A stretch of 64,000 nt of DNA from Thermoflavimicrobium dichotomicum. Its GTDB lineage: Bacteria > Bacillota > Bacilli > Thermoactinomycetales > Thermoactinomycetaceae. The stretch spans positions 1-64,000 of the forward strand of contig NZ_FORR01000007.1 in the NCBI RefSeq assembly GCF_900114055.1, read 5' to 3'. The translations under genes and the position numbers were made by a program. The notes under the pieces were generated by a model that saw nothing but the letters and a program-made list of their open reading frames with translations, had not been told where the DNA came from and made no database searches. Below, piece by piece: positions 52,021 through 60,156 of the stretch (positions are counted from its first letter, which is position 1; each line of letters opens with the position of its first letter).

Positions 52021-52449
52021 TCACCTACTTTCAGAGCAAGTGCATTCAACCCAAAAGGATCCGTCTTCTCGGTACTCCTTTTTCCAGATCGGGACAAACT
52101 CTTTAACCCGATCAATCGCATACCGGCAAGCCTCAAAAGCATCTTTTCGATGGGGGGCAGAAACAGCAATGCCGACAGCCACCTCTTCGGTATCTAAGCG
52201 ACCGACTCGATGAACCATTGCTATTTTTCTACATTGGAATTTTTCCAGCACTTCGTTCCCGATTCTTTCCAACATCTTCTCGGCCATTTCTTGATATGCT
52301 TCATATTCCAAATATAAGGTTCTCTTTCCGTTGGTCAATTCGCGAACTGTCCCCATAAAGGTGCATACAGCTCCGCAATTTGGATCTTTTACCCACTCGA
52401 TCAGGCGTTGAATTTCAATTTCCTCTTGTGTAATCGCAAAGTTTTTCAA
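52021..52449 (-). CDS. moaE: Molybdopterin synthase catalytic subunit MoaE
   Basis: 142 residues. Family text CGAVCTFMGTVR, YLEYEAYQEMAEK, HRVGRLDTEEVAVGIAVSAPHR, and the catalytic lysine region PIWKKEY. Forms molybdopterin from precursor Z with MoaD. Begins at TTG after GGGAG. 91 bases after the E2 gene, with no good terminator between, so cotranscription with the dehydrogenase genes is possible. Confidence 0.93.
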   Translation of the reverse strand: MKNFAITQEEIEIQRLIEWVKDPNCGAVCTFMGTVRELTNGKRTLYLEYEAYQEMAEKMLERIGNEVLEKFQCRKIAMVHRVGRLDTEEVAVGIAVSAPHRKDAFEACRYAIDRVKEFVPIWKKEYREDGSFWVECTCSESR

Positions 52450-52540
52450 TGATGCTCAACTCCCATGGTCCGATCAGATGCCCTTATGACAAGCATCTTT
52501 TGGAAGGTTGAATGTCAGTTATTCAATGGATATCACTTTT

Positions 52541-53746
52541 TCAAAAAATCTTCCAACGATCCGACTGTAGATGTTGAACCAAATCGATCATGAATTTGGC
52601 TCCATCTGCTCCATCTATGGTTCGGTGGTCAAAAGAAGCATTCACAATGAGAATGGGTTTTATTTCTACTCGATTATCTACAACGACTGGTTGTTCTCTA
52701 ACTTGTCCTACAGCTAAGATACCTGTTTCAGGGGGGTTTACAATGGCTACAAATTCATCAATTTCAAATGAGGCCAGATTTGAAATGGTAAAAGTACCAT
52801 TGCTCATTTCTTCAGGCTTTAAGATTCCTTTTTTGGCTTTTTCAATTAATTCAATCCGTCTTTTGGCAATCTCCGCCAATGACATTTGATCAGCATGATG
52901 AATCACTGGTACTACCAGTCCATCATCTACCGCTACTGCAAGTCCAATATTGACATCATCATGTTCATAAATGTATGGTTTTGTATCGGAATCGATATAT
53001 GAGGCATTTACTCTAGGATGTTTTTTTAATGTCAATGCAACAGCCTGAATCAGAAAATCGTTCATTGACAACCGGATTCCGATCGATTCTTCAAAACTTG
53101 AAACCAATAGATTACGAATTCGCAGGATGTTTGTGACATCCACCTGTTTCTTTAATTGAAACTGGGGAACCGTCATAAAACTTTGCGTCATTCGTTCAGC
53201 GATCACTTTTCTCATTCGGGTAAGAGGTACATGTTTTCCTTTTCCTCTCGGGGTTGTCAATGTTTCCGAAACAGTGTTTTTCACTGTCTTGGTTACCGTT
53301 TTTGATTCCTTAAGAGATTTTTGTGCAATTGCCTCTTGCACATCCCTCAATAGGATCCTGCCTCTTGGTCCGGAACCTCTTATTTCTTCTATTTCAATCC
53401 CGTTTTCTCGTGCTAATTTTCTTGCTGCTGGTGACATTCTAATTCGTTTTGGTTCATCAACAGGAGAATCATTTTCTTGAAGCGTGTTTACCGGTTCATC
53501 TTGTTTCTCTGTATTCGAGATATAACCCAATACTGTACCAACGGTTACAACTTCGCCCTCTTTAACCAGTATATCTTGAAGGATACCGTCGGCAGGCGCC
53601 TCGACTTCCAGGGCGGCTTTATCCGTTTGGATCGTAAGGATGACTTCATTTTTTTCTACAAAATCACCAACTTTTTTTTCCCATGCCAGCACTTCTGCCT
53701 CTTCCATCGTTAACCCCATTTTCGGGAGTACTATTTCCGTAGTCAT
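52541..53746 (-). CDS. E2 dihydrolipoyl acyltransferase of an acetoin/pyruvate-type complex
   Basis: 401 residues: one lipoyl domain (Lys43 in QTDKAALEVEA), a subunit-binding domain (MSPAARKLARENGIEI, about 104-140), and a catalytic domain ending with FDHRTIDGADG. The lipoyl domain and short linker are closer to acetoin dehydrogenase E2 (AcoC) than to BkdB. It completes an E1a-E1b-E3-E2 set; in B. subtilis aco the E2 precedes E3. RBS GGAGG. Confidence 0.88.
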   Translation of the reverse strand: MTTEIVLPKMGLTMEEAEVLAWEKKVGDFVEKNEVILTIQTDKAALEVEAPADGILQDILVKEGEVVTVGTVLGYISNTEKQDEPVNTLQENDSPVDEPKRIRMSPAARKLARENGIEIEEIRGSGPRGRILLRDVQEAIAQKSLKESKTVTKTVKNTVSETLTTPRGKGKHVPLTRMRKVIAERMTQSFMTVPQFQLKKQVDVTNILRIRNLLVSSFEESIGIRLSMNDFLIQAVALTLKKHPRVNASYIDSDTKPYIYEHDDVNIGLAVAVDDGLVVPVIHHADQMSLAEIAKRRIELIEKAKKGILKPEEMSNGTFTISNLASFEIDEFVAIVNPPETGILAVGQVREQPVVVDNRVEIKPILIVNASFDHRTIDGADGAKFMIDLVQHLQSDRWKIF

Positions 53747-53775
53747 GATCGTGTACCTCCCTCGATTTACATCAT

Positions 53776-55194
53776 TTATCCGTTAATTTCCTGACCTTCA
53801 ACAGCTAAAGCCGCTTCTCCAAAAATTTCGTTCAGCGTAGGATGAGGGTGGATCGTTAAGGAAACTTCCCAAGCAGTCGCTTCCAACAGCATACCCAGAG
53901 CTTGCTCTCCGATTAATTCGGTTGCATCGGTTCCAATGATGTGTACCCCGATGATTTGGTCTGTTCTTGCATCACAAATCAGCTTTGCAAAACCATCGGA
54001 ATTCCCAAGGGTTAAAGCTCTACCAATCCCTTTGAACGGGAATTTCCCGACTTTAATTTCCAATCCTTTTTGTATGGCTTCTTGTTCGGTCAATCCGATA
54101 CTTGCGACCTGAGGATGAGAGTAAACACATCTTGGAACCAACAACGGTTGATACGGATGTACTTCACTCTCAGTCATATGATCCACGGCTATGATTCCTT
54201 GGTGAGCAGCCACATGAGCCAATTGGTAGGACCCTGTAATATCACCGATCGCATACAGACCTTTTATGGTTGTTTCTTGAAATTCATTTACTGGAACAAA
54301 TCCCTGGGATATATCAATCCCCAGTTGCTCCAAACCAATATCTTTGATATTATTCGTTCTACCAACAGCAATAAGAAGCAAGTCTGCTTCCACCTTGAAT
54401 TCCGTATGACCCGAACGTAGAACCGGAATTTGCACACCAGTATCCGAAATATTTAGACCCTCAAGATTGGCTTTTGAATCAAGCAAAAGTTCAATTTTTT
54501 TCTTGGTCATAATTCGTTTCATTTCTTTACTTATATCTTCATCCTCGAAAGGTAGCAGTCTGTTTTGTTGCTCAATGATCTTTACTTTACTGCCAATTTC
54601 GTGAAAAATGGTAGCAAATTCGACACCTATAACACCACCTCCAAGGATTGCAATCGAACCCGGAATATCATCCATATCTAACATTTGGTCACTTGTCACC
54701 ACTTTATTTCTTACCAATTTCAATGGAGATGGCAAAGCAGGCTTGGATCCTGTCGCTATAATGACATTGGATGTCTTAAACTCAAGTACTTCTTTTTCTT
54801 TCCTCACTTGAACAAAAAAATCTCTACCGTCGTGTTTCGTTATTTTTCCAAAACCAGATTCAACCTGAATTTTGTTTTTTTTCATCAAATATTGAATCCC
54901 CTGATAAAGTTGATGGATTACTGCTTCTTTTCTTTTCATCAACTTCTCTACTGAGATTTGGGGATTACCCTCAATTTCAATTCCCCAATCGCTAGCCAAG
55001 GAATTGATTTTGTTAAAAAGACTTGAACATTCCAATAAGGTTTTAGTCGGAATGCATCCCTTGTGAAGACACGTCCCGCCTAATTTGTCCTTTTCAATCA
55101 GAAGTACTTTCAAGCCTTTTTTGGCTGCCCGAATTGCGGCAGTATATCCCCCAGTTCCACCGCCAATAATCGCTAAATCATAAAAAGCGTCCAT
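53776..55194 (-). CDS. Dihydrolipoyl dehydrogenase (second copy in window)
   Basis: 472 residues. FAD site LAIIGGGTGGYTAA, redox pair Cys42/Cys47 in GGTCLHKGCIPT, NAD site ILGGGVIGVEFATIF and the C-terminal HPHPTLNE pair. Similar along its length to LpdV in the bkd operon, but clearly separate. It should serve the E2 encoded just downstream. The gap of 140 bases to E1 beta has only a short GCAGG/CCTGC hairpin. Confidence 0.93.
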   Translation of the reverse strand: MDAFYDLAIIGGGTGGYTAAIRAAKKGLKVLLIEKDKLGGTCLHKGCIPTKTLLECSSLFNKINSLASDWGIEIEGNPQISVEKLMKRKEAVIHQLYQGIQYLMKKNKIQVESGFGKITKHDGRDFFVQVRKEKEVLEFKTSNVIIATGSKPALPSPLKLVRNKVVTSDQMLDMDDIPGSIAILGGGVIGVEFATIFHEIGSKVKIIEQQNRLLPFEDEDISKEMKRIMTKKKIELLLDSKANLEGLNISDTGVQIPVLRSGHTEFKVEADLLLIAVGRTNNIKDIGLEQLGIDISQGFVPVNEFQETTIKGLYAIGDITGSYQLAHVAAHQGIIAVDHMTESEVHPYQPLLVPRCVYSHPQVASIGLTEQEAIQKGLEIKVGKFPFKGIGRALTLGNSDGFAKLICDARTDQIIGVHIIGTDATELIGEQALGMLLEATAWEVSLTIHPHPTLNEIFGEAALAVEGQEING

Positions 55195-55334
55195 AACTTC
55201 CACCTTTGTTTTTTGAGTATTCGAGTTTTATATAAATCCGTTTATCCTATGAATCGTACCGGTTTTCGGAAACATTTCTCTTCAGTTTAATGCAGGATCC
55301 CTGCACTTTGGCGAAGAACAGATGATAAAAGAAC

Positions 55335-56327
55335 TTACACTGACAGATATAGAGCGTTTCTCGCTGCATCGACAATATCCCGTACCTGGGGAAGCATTTC
55401 TTTTTCCAAATTCAAGTTATAAGGAATGGGAACGTCTTCAGCACCTACTCTCAGCACTGGCGCATCCAGTTCGTCAAACGCTTCTTCCTGAATTCTGGCG
55501 GCTACTTCTGCTCCCCACCCATACGATCTGGTTGCTTCATGAACAATGACCAATCGATGGGTTTTTTGCACCGATTTCTTTACCAACTCCAAGTCCAACG
55601 GTACCAACGTGCGGAGGTCAATAACTTCCGCCTCAATTCCCTCATTTTGAAGTTCCCTGGCAGCGTCAAGACAAAAATGAACCATTCTTGATAAGGAAAC
55701 GATCGTAACATCCTTACCTTCTCTTTTTATATCGGCCTGTCCTAGAGGAATGAAATATTCTTCGCTAGGCACTTCACCCTTCTGATTGTAAAGCATTTTA
55801 TGTTCTATAAAGATGACCGGACATTCCTCTCGAATCGATGATTTCAGTAATCCCTTCGCATCGTATGGAGTGGAAGGTACAACCACTTTAAGTCCTGGAA
55901 CATGCGCAAACATCGTTTCCAGACTTTGAGAATGCTGTGCAGCATTTCCTCTTCCTCCACCTCCTTGGGTACGAATGACCAATGGAACTTTGGTTTGGCC
56001 CCCGGACATGTAGGTCATCTTTGCTGCCTGGTTCAAAATTTGATCCATGGCCACGAGGGTGAAGTCCACCCACATGATCTCCACAACCGGTTTCATCCCA
56101 GTCATAGCGGCTCCAATCCCTGCCCCGGTAAATCCTGTTTCGGAAATCGGGGTATCTATGACTCTGTCACTGCCGAATTCATCCAATAAACCTTTGGTTA
56201 CCTTGAAAACACCACCATATGCTCCTATATCTTCACCCAGAAGAATAACATTTGGATCTGCTTTCATTTCCTCTCTCAGGGCCTCATTGATGGCTTCAGC
56301 ATACGTAATCACTCTTTTAGTAGACAT
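55335..56327 (-). CDS. TPP-dependent dehydrogenase E1 beta (acetoin/pyruvate type)
   Basis: 330 residues. LLGEDIGAYGGVFKVT, DTPISETGFTGAGIGAAMTG, and the C-terminal HEATRSYGWGAEVAA are those of AcoB/PdhB-type subunits. The insert GGQTKVPLVIRTQGGGG matches the acetoin branch. Overlaps the E1 alpha gene by 11 bases, so the two subunits are made together. Confidence 0.9.
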   Translation of the reverse strand: MSTKRVITYAEAINEALREEMKADPNVILLGEDIGAYGGVFKVTKGLLDEFGSDRVIDTPISETGFTGAGIGAAMTGMKPVVEIMWVDFTLVAMDQILNQAAKMTYMSGGQTKVPLVIRTQGGGGRGNAAQHSQSLETMFAHVPGLKVVVPSTPYDAKGLLKSSIREECPVIFIEHKMLYNQKGEVPSEEYFIPLGQADIKREGKDVTIVSLSRMVHFCLDAARELQNEGIEAEVIDLRTLVPLDLELVKKSVQKTHRLVIVHEATRSYGWGAEVAARIQEEAFDELDAPVLRVGAEDVPIPYNLNLEKEMLPQVRDIVDAARNALYLSV

Positions 56328-57315
56328 CGGTAAAGATCTCCTCCATTCCAGGTTGATCTGCTTCCATCGCCCGTTTGGCTACAGTATCGATTTCCTTGTA
56401 GATTTGATTCTGGATTTCATCCAATCTGTCTTCATCCAATAATTTTTCGTCCAAGCACACTTGTCGAAAGCGTTTGATGGGTTCCTTTTGTCTCCACTCT
56501 GCGACTTCTTCTTTGGTGCGATAGGTTTCCGGATCTCCAAACATATGACCTACAAGTCGATAGGTTTTTGCCTCAATAAGCGTCGGTCCCTCACCCGAAC
56601 GTGCGCGATCTACAGCTGTTTTGGTTGCTTCATGCACAGCTCGAACATCATTTCCATCTACGACAATGGAGGGTATGCGGTAAGCGGCACCTCTTTCGGC
56701 AAGATCCTCATTTAACGTGGAGTGTTTTATTGGAGTCATTTCGGCATAAAGATTGTTTTCACAAACAAACACAACCGGAAGCTTTAAAACAGCAGCCAAA
56801 TTTAACGCCTCATGAAAAGCACCTTGATTTGTTGCACCATCTCCGAAAAAGGTTAAGGCAATCTGCCCTGTTTTCTTATTTTTGGCAGTTAAAGCGGCAC
56901 CGACGGCGATCGGAATTCCGGCACCAACGATTCCATTCGCACCTAAAATCCCCAATTCGCGGCATGCAATATGCATCGGCCCCCCTTTTCCCTTGCAATA
57001 TCCATCTTTTCGTCCCAACATCTCAGCAAATAACTTATAAGGATCTGCCCCTTTTGCTATTGCTTGACCGCGACCACGGTAACTGATGGTTATATAGTCA
57101 TCCGTATTCAGATTCATGCATACACCTGTCGCTACAGCTTCTTGCCCGATATAGGAGTGAAGTGAACCTCCCATCAGTCCTTGTTTATACAACTCGATAC
57201 ATTTCTCTTCAAATGCCCGGATTAGATTCATGGTACGCCAGGCTTCTTCCGCTTTTCGTTGATCCCCGTGCCATGTCTGTTCGCCTAATTCAAAGAACTG
57301 TAATAATTGTCCCAT
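56317..57315 (-). CDS. TPP-dependent dehydrogenase E1 alpha (acetoin/pyruvate type)
   Basis: 332 residues. Thiamine motif FFGDGATNQGAFHEALNLA to CENNLYAEMT, and GHMFGDPETYRTKEEV, which is typical of AcoA and of short PdhA proteins. It decarboxylates acetoin, pyruvate or a related keto compound; the sequence alone does not decide. Strong GGAGGG before ATG. Preceded by a possible sigma-A promoter, so this set may be read both from upstream and on its own. Confidence 0.9.
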   Translation of the reverse strand: MGQLLQFFELGEQTWHGDQRKAEEAWRTMNLIRAFEEKCIELYKQGLMGGSLHSYIGQEAVATGVCMNLNTDDYITISYRGRGQAIAKGADPYKLFAEMLGRKDGYCKGKGGPMHIACRELGILGANGIVGAGIPIAVGAALTAKNKKTGQIALTFFGDGATNQGAFHEALNLAAVLKLPVVFVCENNLYAEMTPIKHSTLNEDLAERGAAYRIPSIVVDGNDVRAVHEATKTAVDRARSGEGPTLIEAKTYRLVGHMFGDPETYRTKEEVAEWRQKEPIKRFRQVCLDEKLLDEDRLDEIQNQIYKEIDTVAKRAMEADQPGMEEIFTDVY

Positions 57316-57391
57316 TTGTTTCCCTCCTCTGGTTTTTGTTTTATTATTTGAAATTCATAACACAATCATTTGTAAAATCATGAAATGAGTC

Positions 57392-57420
57392 CATATCGGA
57401 AAAAGATAAAAAATTGTCAA
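57392..57420 (-). promoter_or_regulatory. Possible sigma-A promoter for the E1-E3-E2 genes
   Basis: On the minus strand TTGACA (complement of 57415-57420), 17 bases, GATATG (complement of 57392-57397). The minus-35 is perfect, the minus-10 has three of six. It lies in the 184-base gap after coxS. Confidence 0.4.
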
Positions 57421-57499
57421 TATATGACCGCTGGAGTTCATACTCATGCAATATTTGTTTCTGTAATTCAAGGGGTTCTTTTGATGTATTGCCTTTGTC

Positions 57500-58006
57500 T
57501 TACTTGGTATTCGATACGGCGGTGGCCTGCATTTTTTCTGCAACGGCTTTTACAGATTTGATAATTCCCTGGTAACCAGTACACCTGCACAAATTACCGG
57601 ACAGCGCCTCACGTATTTCCTCGTCAGTGGGATTAGGATTTTCGGAAAGGAAAGCATACGCCGAAATGACAAATCCGGGAGTACAAAAACCACATTGTAA
57701 ACCATGGTTCTCCCAGAAGGCTTGTTGAATAGGATGAAGTTGCTCCGGAGAACCTATTCCTTCAATCGTTGTAACGGAACGGCCATCGGCCTGTACGGCT
57801 AAGGTAAGGCAGGATCTGATTGCCTGACCGTCAATCAATATGGTACAGGCACCGCAGACTCCCTGCTCACAACCGACGTGTGTTCCGGTCAGTCCCAATT
57901 CACGACGAAGAAAGTCTGATAGCAGTGTTCGAACGTTAACTTCCCGCTCGTATTTAACTCCGTTAACAGTGACCGAAATCTTTTTTCTTACACCAGCTTC
58001 TGCCAT
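57500..58006 (-). CDS. Molybdenum hydroxylase iron-sulfur subunit (CoxS type)
   Basis: 168 residues with two [2Fe-2S] clusters. The plant-type set is Cys46, Cys51, Cys54 and Cys66 (CEQGVCGAC); the second is Cys105, Cys108, Cys140 and Cys142 (CGFCTPG, CRC). It carries electrons from the molybdenum centre to FAD. The ATG follows the coxM stop directly, its RBS lying in the end of coxM. Beyond the TAA the same frame runs on for 51 further codons. Confidence 0.93.
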   Translation of the reverse strand: MAEAGVRKKISVTVNGVKYEREVNVRTLLSDFLRRELGLTGTHVGCEQGVCGACTILIDGQAIRSCLTLAVQADGRSVTTIEGIGSPEQLHPIQQAFWENHGLQCGFCTPGFVISAYAFLSENPNPTDEEIREALSGNLCRCTGYQGIIKSVKAVAEKMQATAVSNTK

Positions 58007-58945
58007 TTAAATGCCCCCTTTTATACGCTGAAACGCGATATTCAGTGCTCGACAACTTAAAGCACTTGATACTTGTTTCCTGTAAGTAGCGCTACTGAGT
58101 TCCGATACACGGCGACTTGTGATTCCTGAAAATTGTTTTACAAAGACAGCTTCTGAATCAGCATGCGGATCCGGATCCACTTCCGCTTCGATTGCTTTTG
58201 CCAGGTCAGCAAGAACATCTTGGGTTAATTTTTGACCATATAAACGGGAAACTGCTTTTACCTTATAAGGAACGCCTTTACTACTCACGTTGCCTAACGC
58301 AATATGTGCCTCCTTGACAGTATCATCAGGATTTAACCTTAGAGTTGCCGCTGTTGAAACAATAGGGATATGCCCATGGCGTCGTGTTACTTCCAAGAAT
58401 GCGTACCCTGTTTCTTTAGAAAGAGCCGGAAATCGCACTTCAGTTACCATTTCAGCAGGCTTCAAATCCGTTTTAAAATGGCCTATAAAGAATTTTTCTG
58501 CCGGTATTATACGCTCACCATCTGGACCAACCGCCACAATCTCCGCATCAAGCAATCGAGTCACCACCCCGTACTCGGCCCCTGGGGCATTGTGTGAAAG
58601 GCTTCCACCAATTGTTCCACGATTGCGAATCTGGAAATGTGCGATATGTTTCACTGCTTCTTGCAATAGTGGACAGATTTTTTGTACCAATTCCGAACGC
58701 TCAACGGTTCGATGGCGAGTAAGCGCTCCAATAGCCAGGCCGTTCGCCGTTTCTCGGATATAATCCAATTCCTTAATTCCATTAATGTCCACAAGAAAAG
58801 CAGGACGAGTTTGTCGAAGGTTCATTTCTTGCATCAGGCTTTGACCGCCAGCAATGATTCGACTGTTAGGCCCGTACCTCTGTAGTGCTGTAACTGCCTC
58901 ACTGACACTGTTAACCGCTAAATATTCAAACGGAGCGGGTTTCAT
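58007..58945 (-). CDS. Molybdenum hydroxylase FAD subunit (CoxM type)
   Basis: 312 residues. FAD motifs IIAGGQSLM (about 29-37) and RGTIGGSLSHNAPGAEY (about 106-122), followed by the CO_deh_flav C-terminal domain. It passes electrons to quinone or another acceptor. The start is MKPAPFEYL after AGGAGG. Confidence 0.92.
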   Translation of the reverse strand: MKPAPFEYLAVNSVSEAVTALQRYGPNSRIIAGGQSLMQEMNLRQTRPAFLVDINGIKELDYIRETANGLAIGALTRHRTVERSELVQKICPLLQEAVKHIAHFQIRNRGTIGGSLSHNAPGAEYGVVTRLLDAEIVAVGPDGERIIPAEKFFIGHFKTDLKPAEMVTEVRFPALSKETGYAFLEVTRRHGHIPIVSTAATLRLNPDDTVKEAHIALGNVSSKGVPYKVKAVSRLYGQKLTQDVLADLAKAIEAEVDPDPHADSEAVFVKQFSGITSRRVSELSSATYRKQVSSALSCRALNIAFQRIKGGI

Positions 58946-58961
58946 CCAGCAACCTCCTAAC

Positions 58962-59354
58962 CTAATCATTTTCCGATCTTGTTAATGCATCTAATGAATC
59001 ATCTCCGGAATAACTTACGAAGACAATTCGGAAAGATCCAATTCTTGTAACCATATGCTCCATAGCTCCAACCCGAAATCTTGAAAGCACCTCTCCACCC
59101 ATTTCCGAAACGGCAGCTGGTACCTCATTGATGTCTTCTACACGAAGGTGGAAACTGCGAAGTTTGTCATATTCAGAATCCTGTTCTTGAATCAGCTCGA
59201 TTCCAAGAGAGGAAAATGCCAACTTAACAGATGAACTTCCTATTTTCAAATCTTTTCGTTGGAACCTGGTGCCTAACAGTTTAGAGAAAAGTTCAACGGA
59301 TTCGTCCATATCTTTCACTTCCAGCGCAACACGCTCTATTCCCTTTACTCTCAT
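58962..59354 (-). CDS. VOC (glyoxalase-fold) protein
   Basis: 130 residues, two beta-alpha-beta3 modules as in methylmalonyl-CoA epimerase. The first strand reads GIERVALEV where active metal-binding members have a histidine (D/E-H-V/I). The third position (FHLRVEDI) and an acidic second position (GIELIQ) are kept; the fourth is VFVSY without Glu. So the metal site looks incomplete, and the role may be substrate binding or a metal-free reaction. RBS GGAGG inside the end of the MBL gene. Confidence 0.8.
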   Translation of the reverse strand: MRVKGIERVALEVKDMDESVELFSKLLGTRFQRKDLKIGSSSVKLAFSSLGIELIQEQDSEYDKLRSFHLRVEDINEVPAAVSEMGGEVLSRFRVGAMEHMVTRIGSFRIVFVSYSGDDSLDALTRSEND

Positions 59355-59367
59355 AGCAACCTCCGCC

Positions 59368-60156
59368 TCAAAGACCATCAGCATATTTTTTTACAACATT
59401 GTAATCATGACAGGGAAGCACAATGTCTGCTTCCTTTTTAATTCGAATCATGGCCCGATAGGTGGCTTCCAAATCGTAAAACAACCCAGGTGGAATCCCC
59501 TGATTAATGTTCAGTTCAACATTTCGAGCGATATCGCCAAGTATAACTGCCGTGCCGGATTCGGTTTTTACGTACACAGCCTGACTCCCAGGGGTATGAG
59601 TGTTAGCAAACAATACACACTTGACACCCGGAGCAATTTCAGTATCACCTTCAATAAGATCGACCTGTGGCCAGAGAGGATCCACCAAATCTGCGATATC
59701 CTTTCGGTCATAGAATAGGGCTCCACCTCCGAACTCCAGACGTGGAGAAACCATCGGGGCAGCTGCTGCCTGCATTTCCGAGTGTTGAATAACAAACCTT
59801 GCATTTGGCAGTTGTGTGCACCCTCCGGCATGATCGTAATGCAAGTGCGTGAGTATAACTGTTTTTATTTCATCCAAGGCAAGACCATGATTACCAAGTT
59901 GTTGCTTTAAGGTCCACTCCGGTTTCGTCCTGTGAGGGCCAAGACCATGCACTTTCATGCAACGTTCAGCGTCACGAAATCCGGTGTCAACAAGGATGGG
60001 TTCAGTGTGATGATTTAATGGAACCAACAACCAAGCCAAAATTGGAACAGTAACCAGTGATTTATCCTTGCTTAGAGACCAAAAAACGTCCAAAACCTGT
60101 GGAACCTCAGCTTCTCCAACTACAAGAGGATACACTCTCCATTTATGATCTGCCAT
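59368..60156 (-). CDS. MBL-fold hydrolase, N-acyl homoserine lactonase-like
   Basis: 262 residues. All metal ligands are visible: His104, His106, Asp108 and His109 in THLHYDHAGG, His187 in THTPGS, Asp208 in LGDIA and His250 in CHDY. The AHL lactonase family (AiiA/AttM) opens lactone rings, and some members hydrolyse other lactones or esters. Inside a molybdenum hydroxylase operon a catabolic lactone or ester is a more likely substrate than a quorum signal; this is inferred. GGGGGAGG before the ATG; overlaps coxL. Confidence 0.85.
   Translation of the reverse strand: MADHKWRVYPLVVGEAEVPQVLDVFWSLSKDKSLVTVPILAWLLVPLNHHTEPILVDTGFRDAERCMKVHGLGPHRTKPEWTLKQQLGNHGLALDEIKTVILTHLHYDHAGGCTQLPNARFVIQHSEMQAAAAPMVSPRLEFGGGALFYDRKDIADLVDPLWPQVDLIEGDTEIAPGVKCVLFANTHTPGSQAVYVKTESGTAVILGDIARNVELNINQGIPPGLFYDLEATYRAMIRIKKEADIVLPCHDYNVVKKYADGL

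Noticed and set aside
59368-60156. Quorum-quenching AHL lactonase as firm function
   Set aside because: The metal motif fits, but the operon context is catabolic and no signalling genes are near; kept as lactonase-like.
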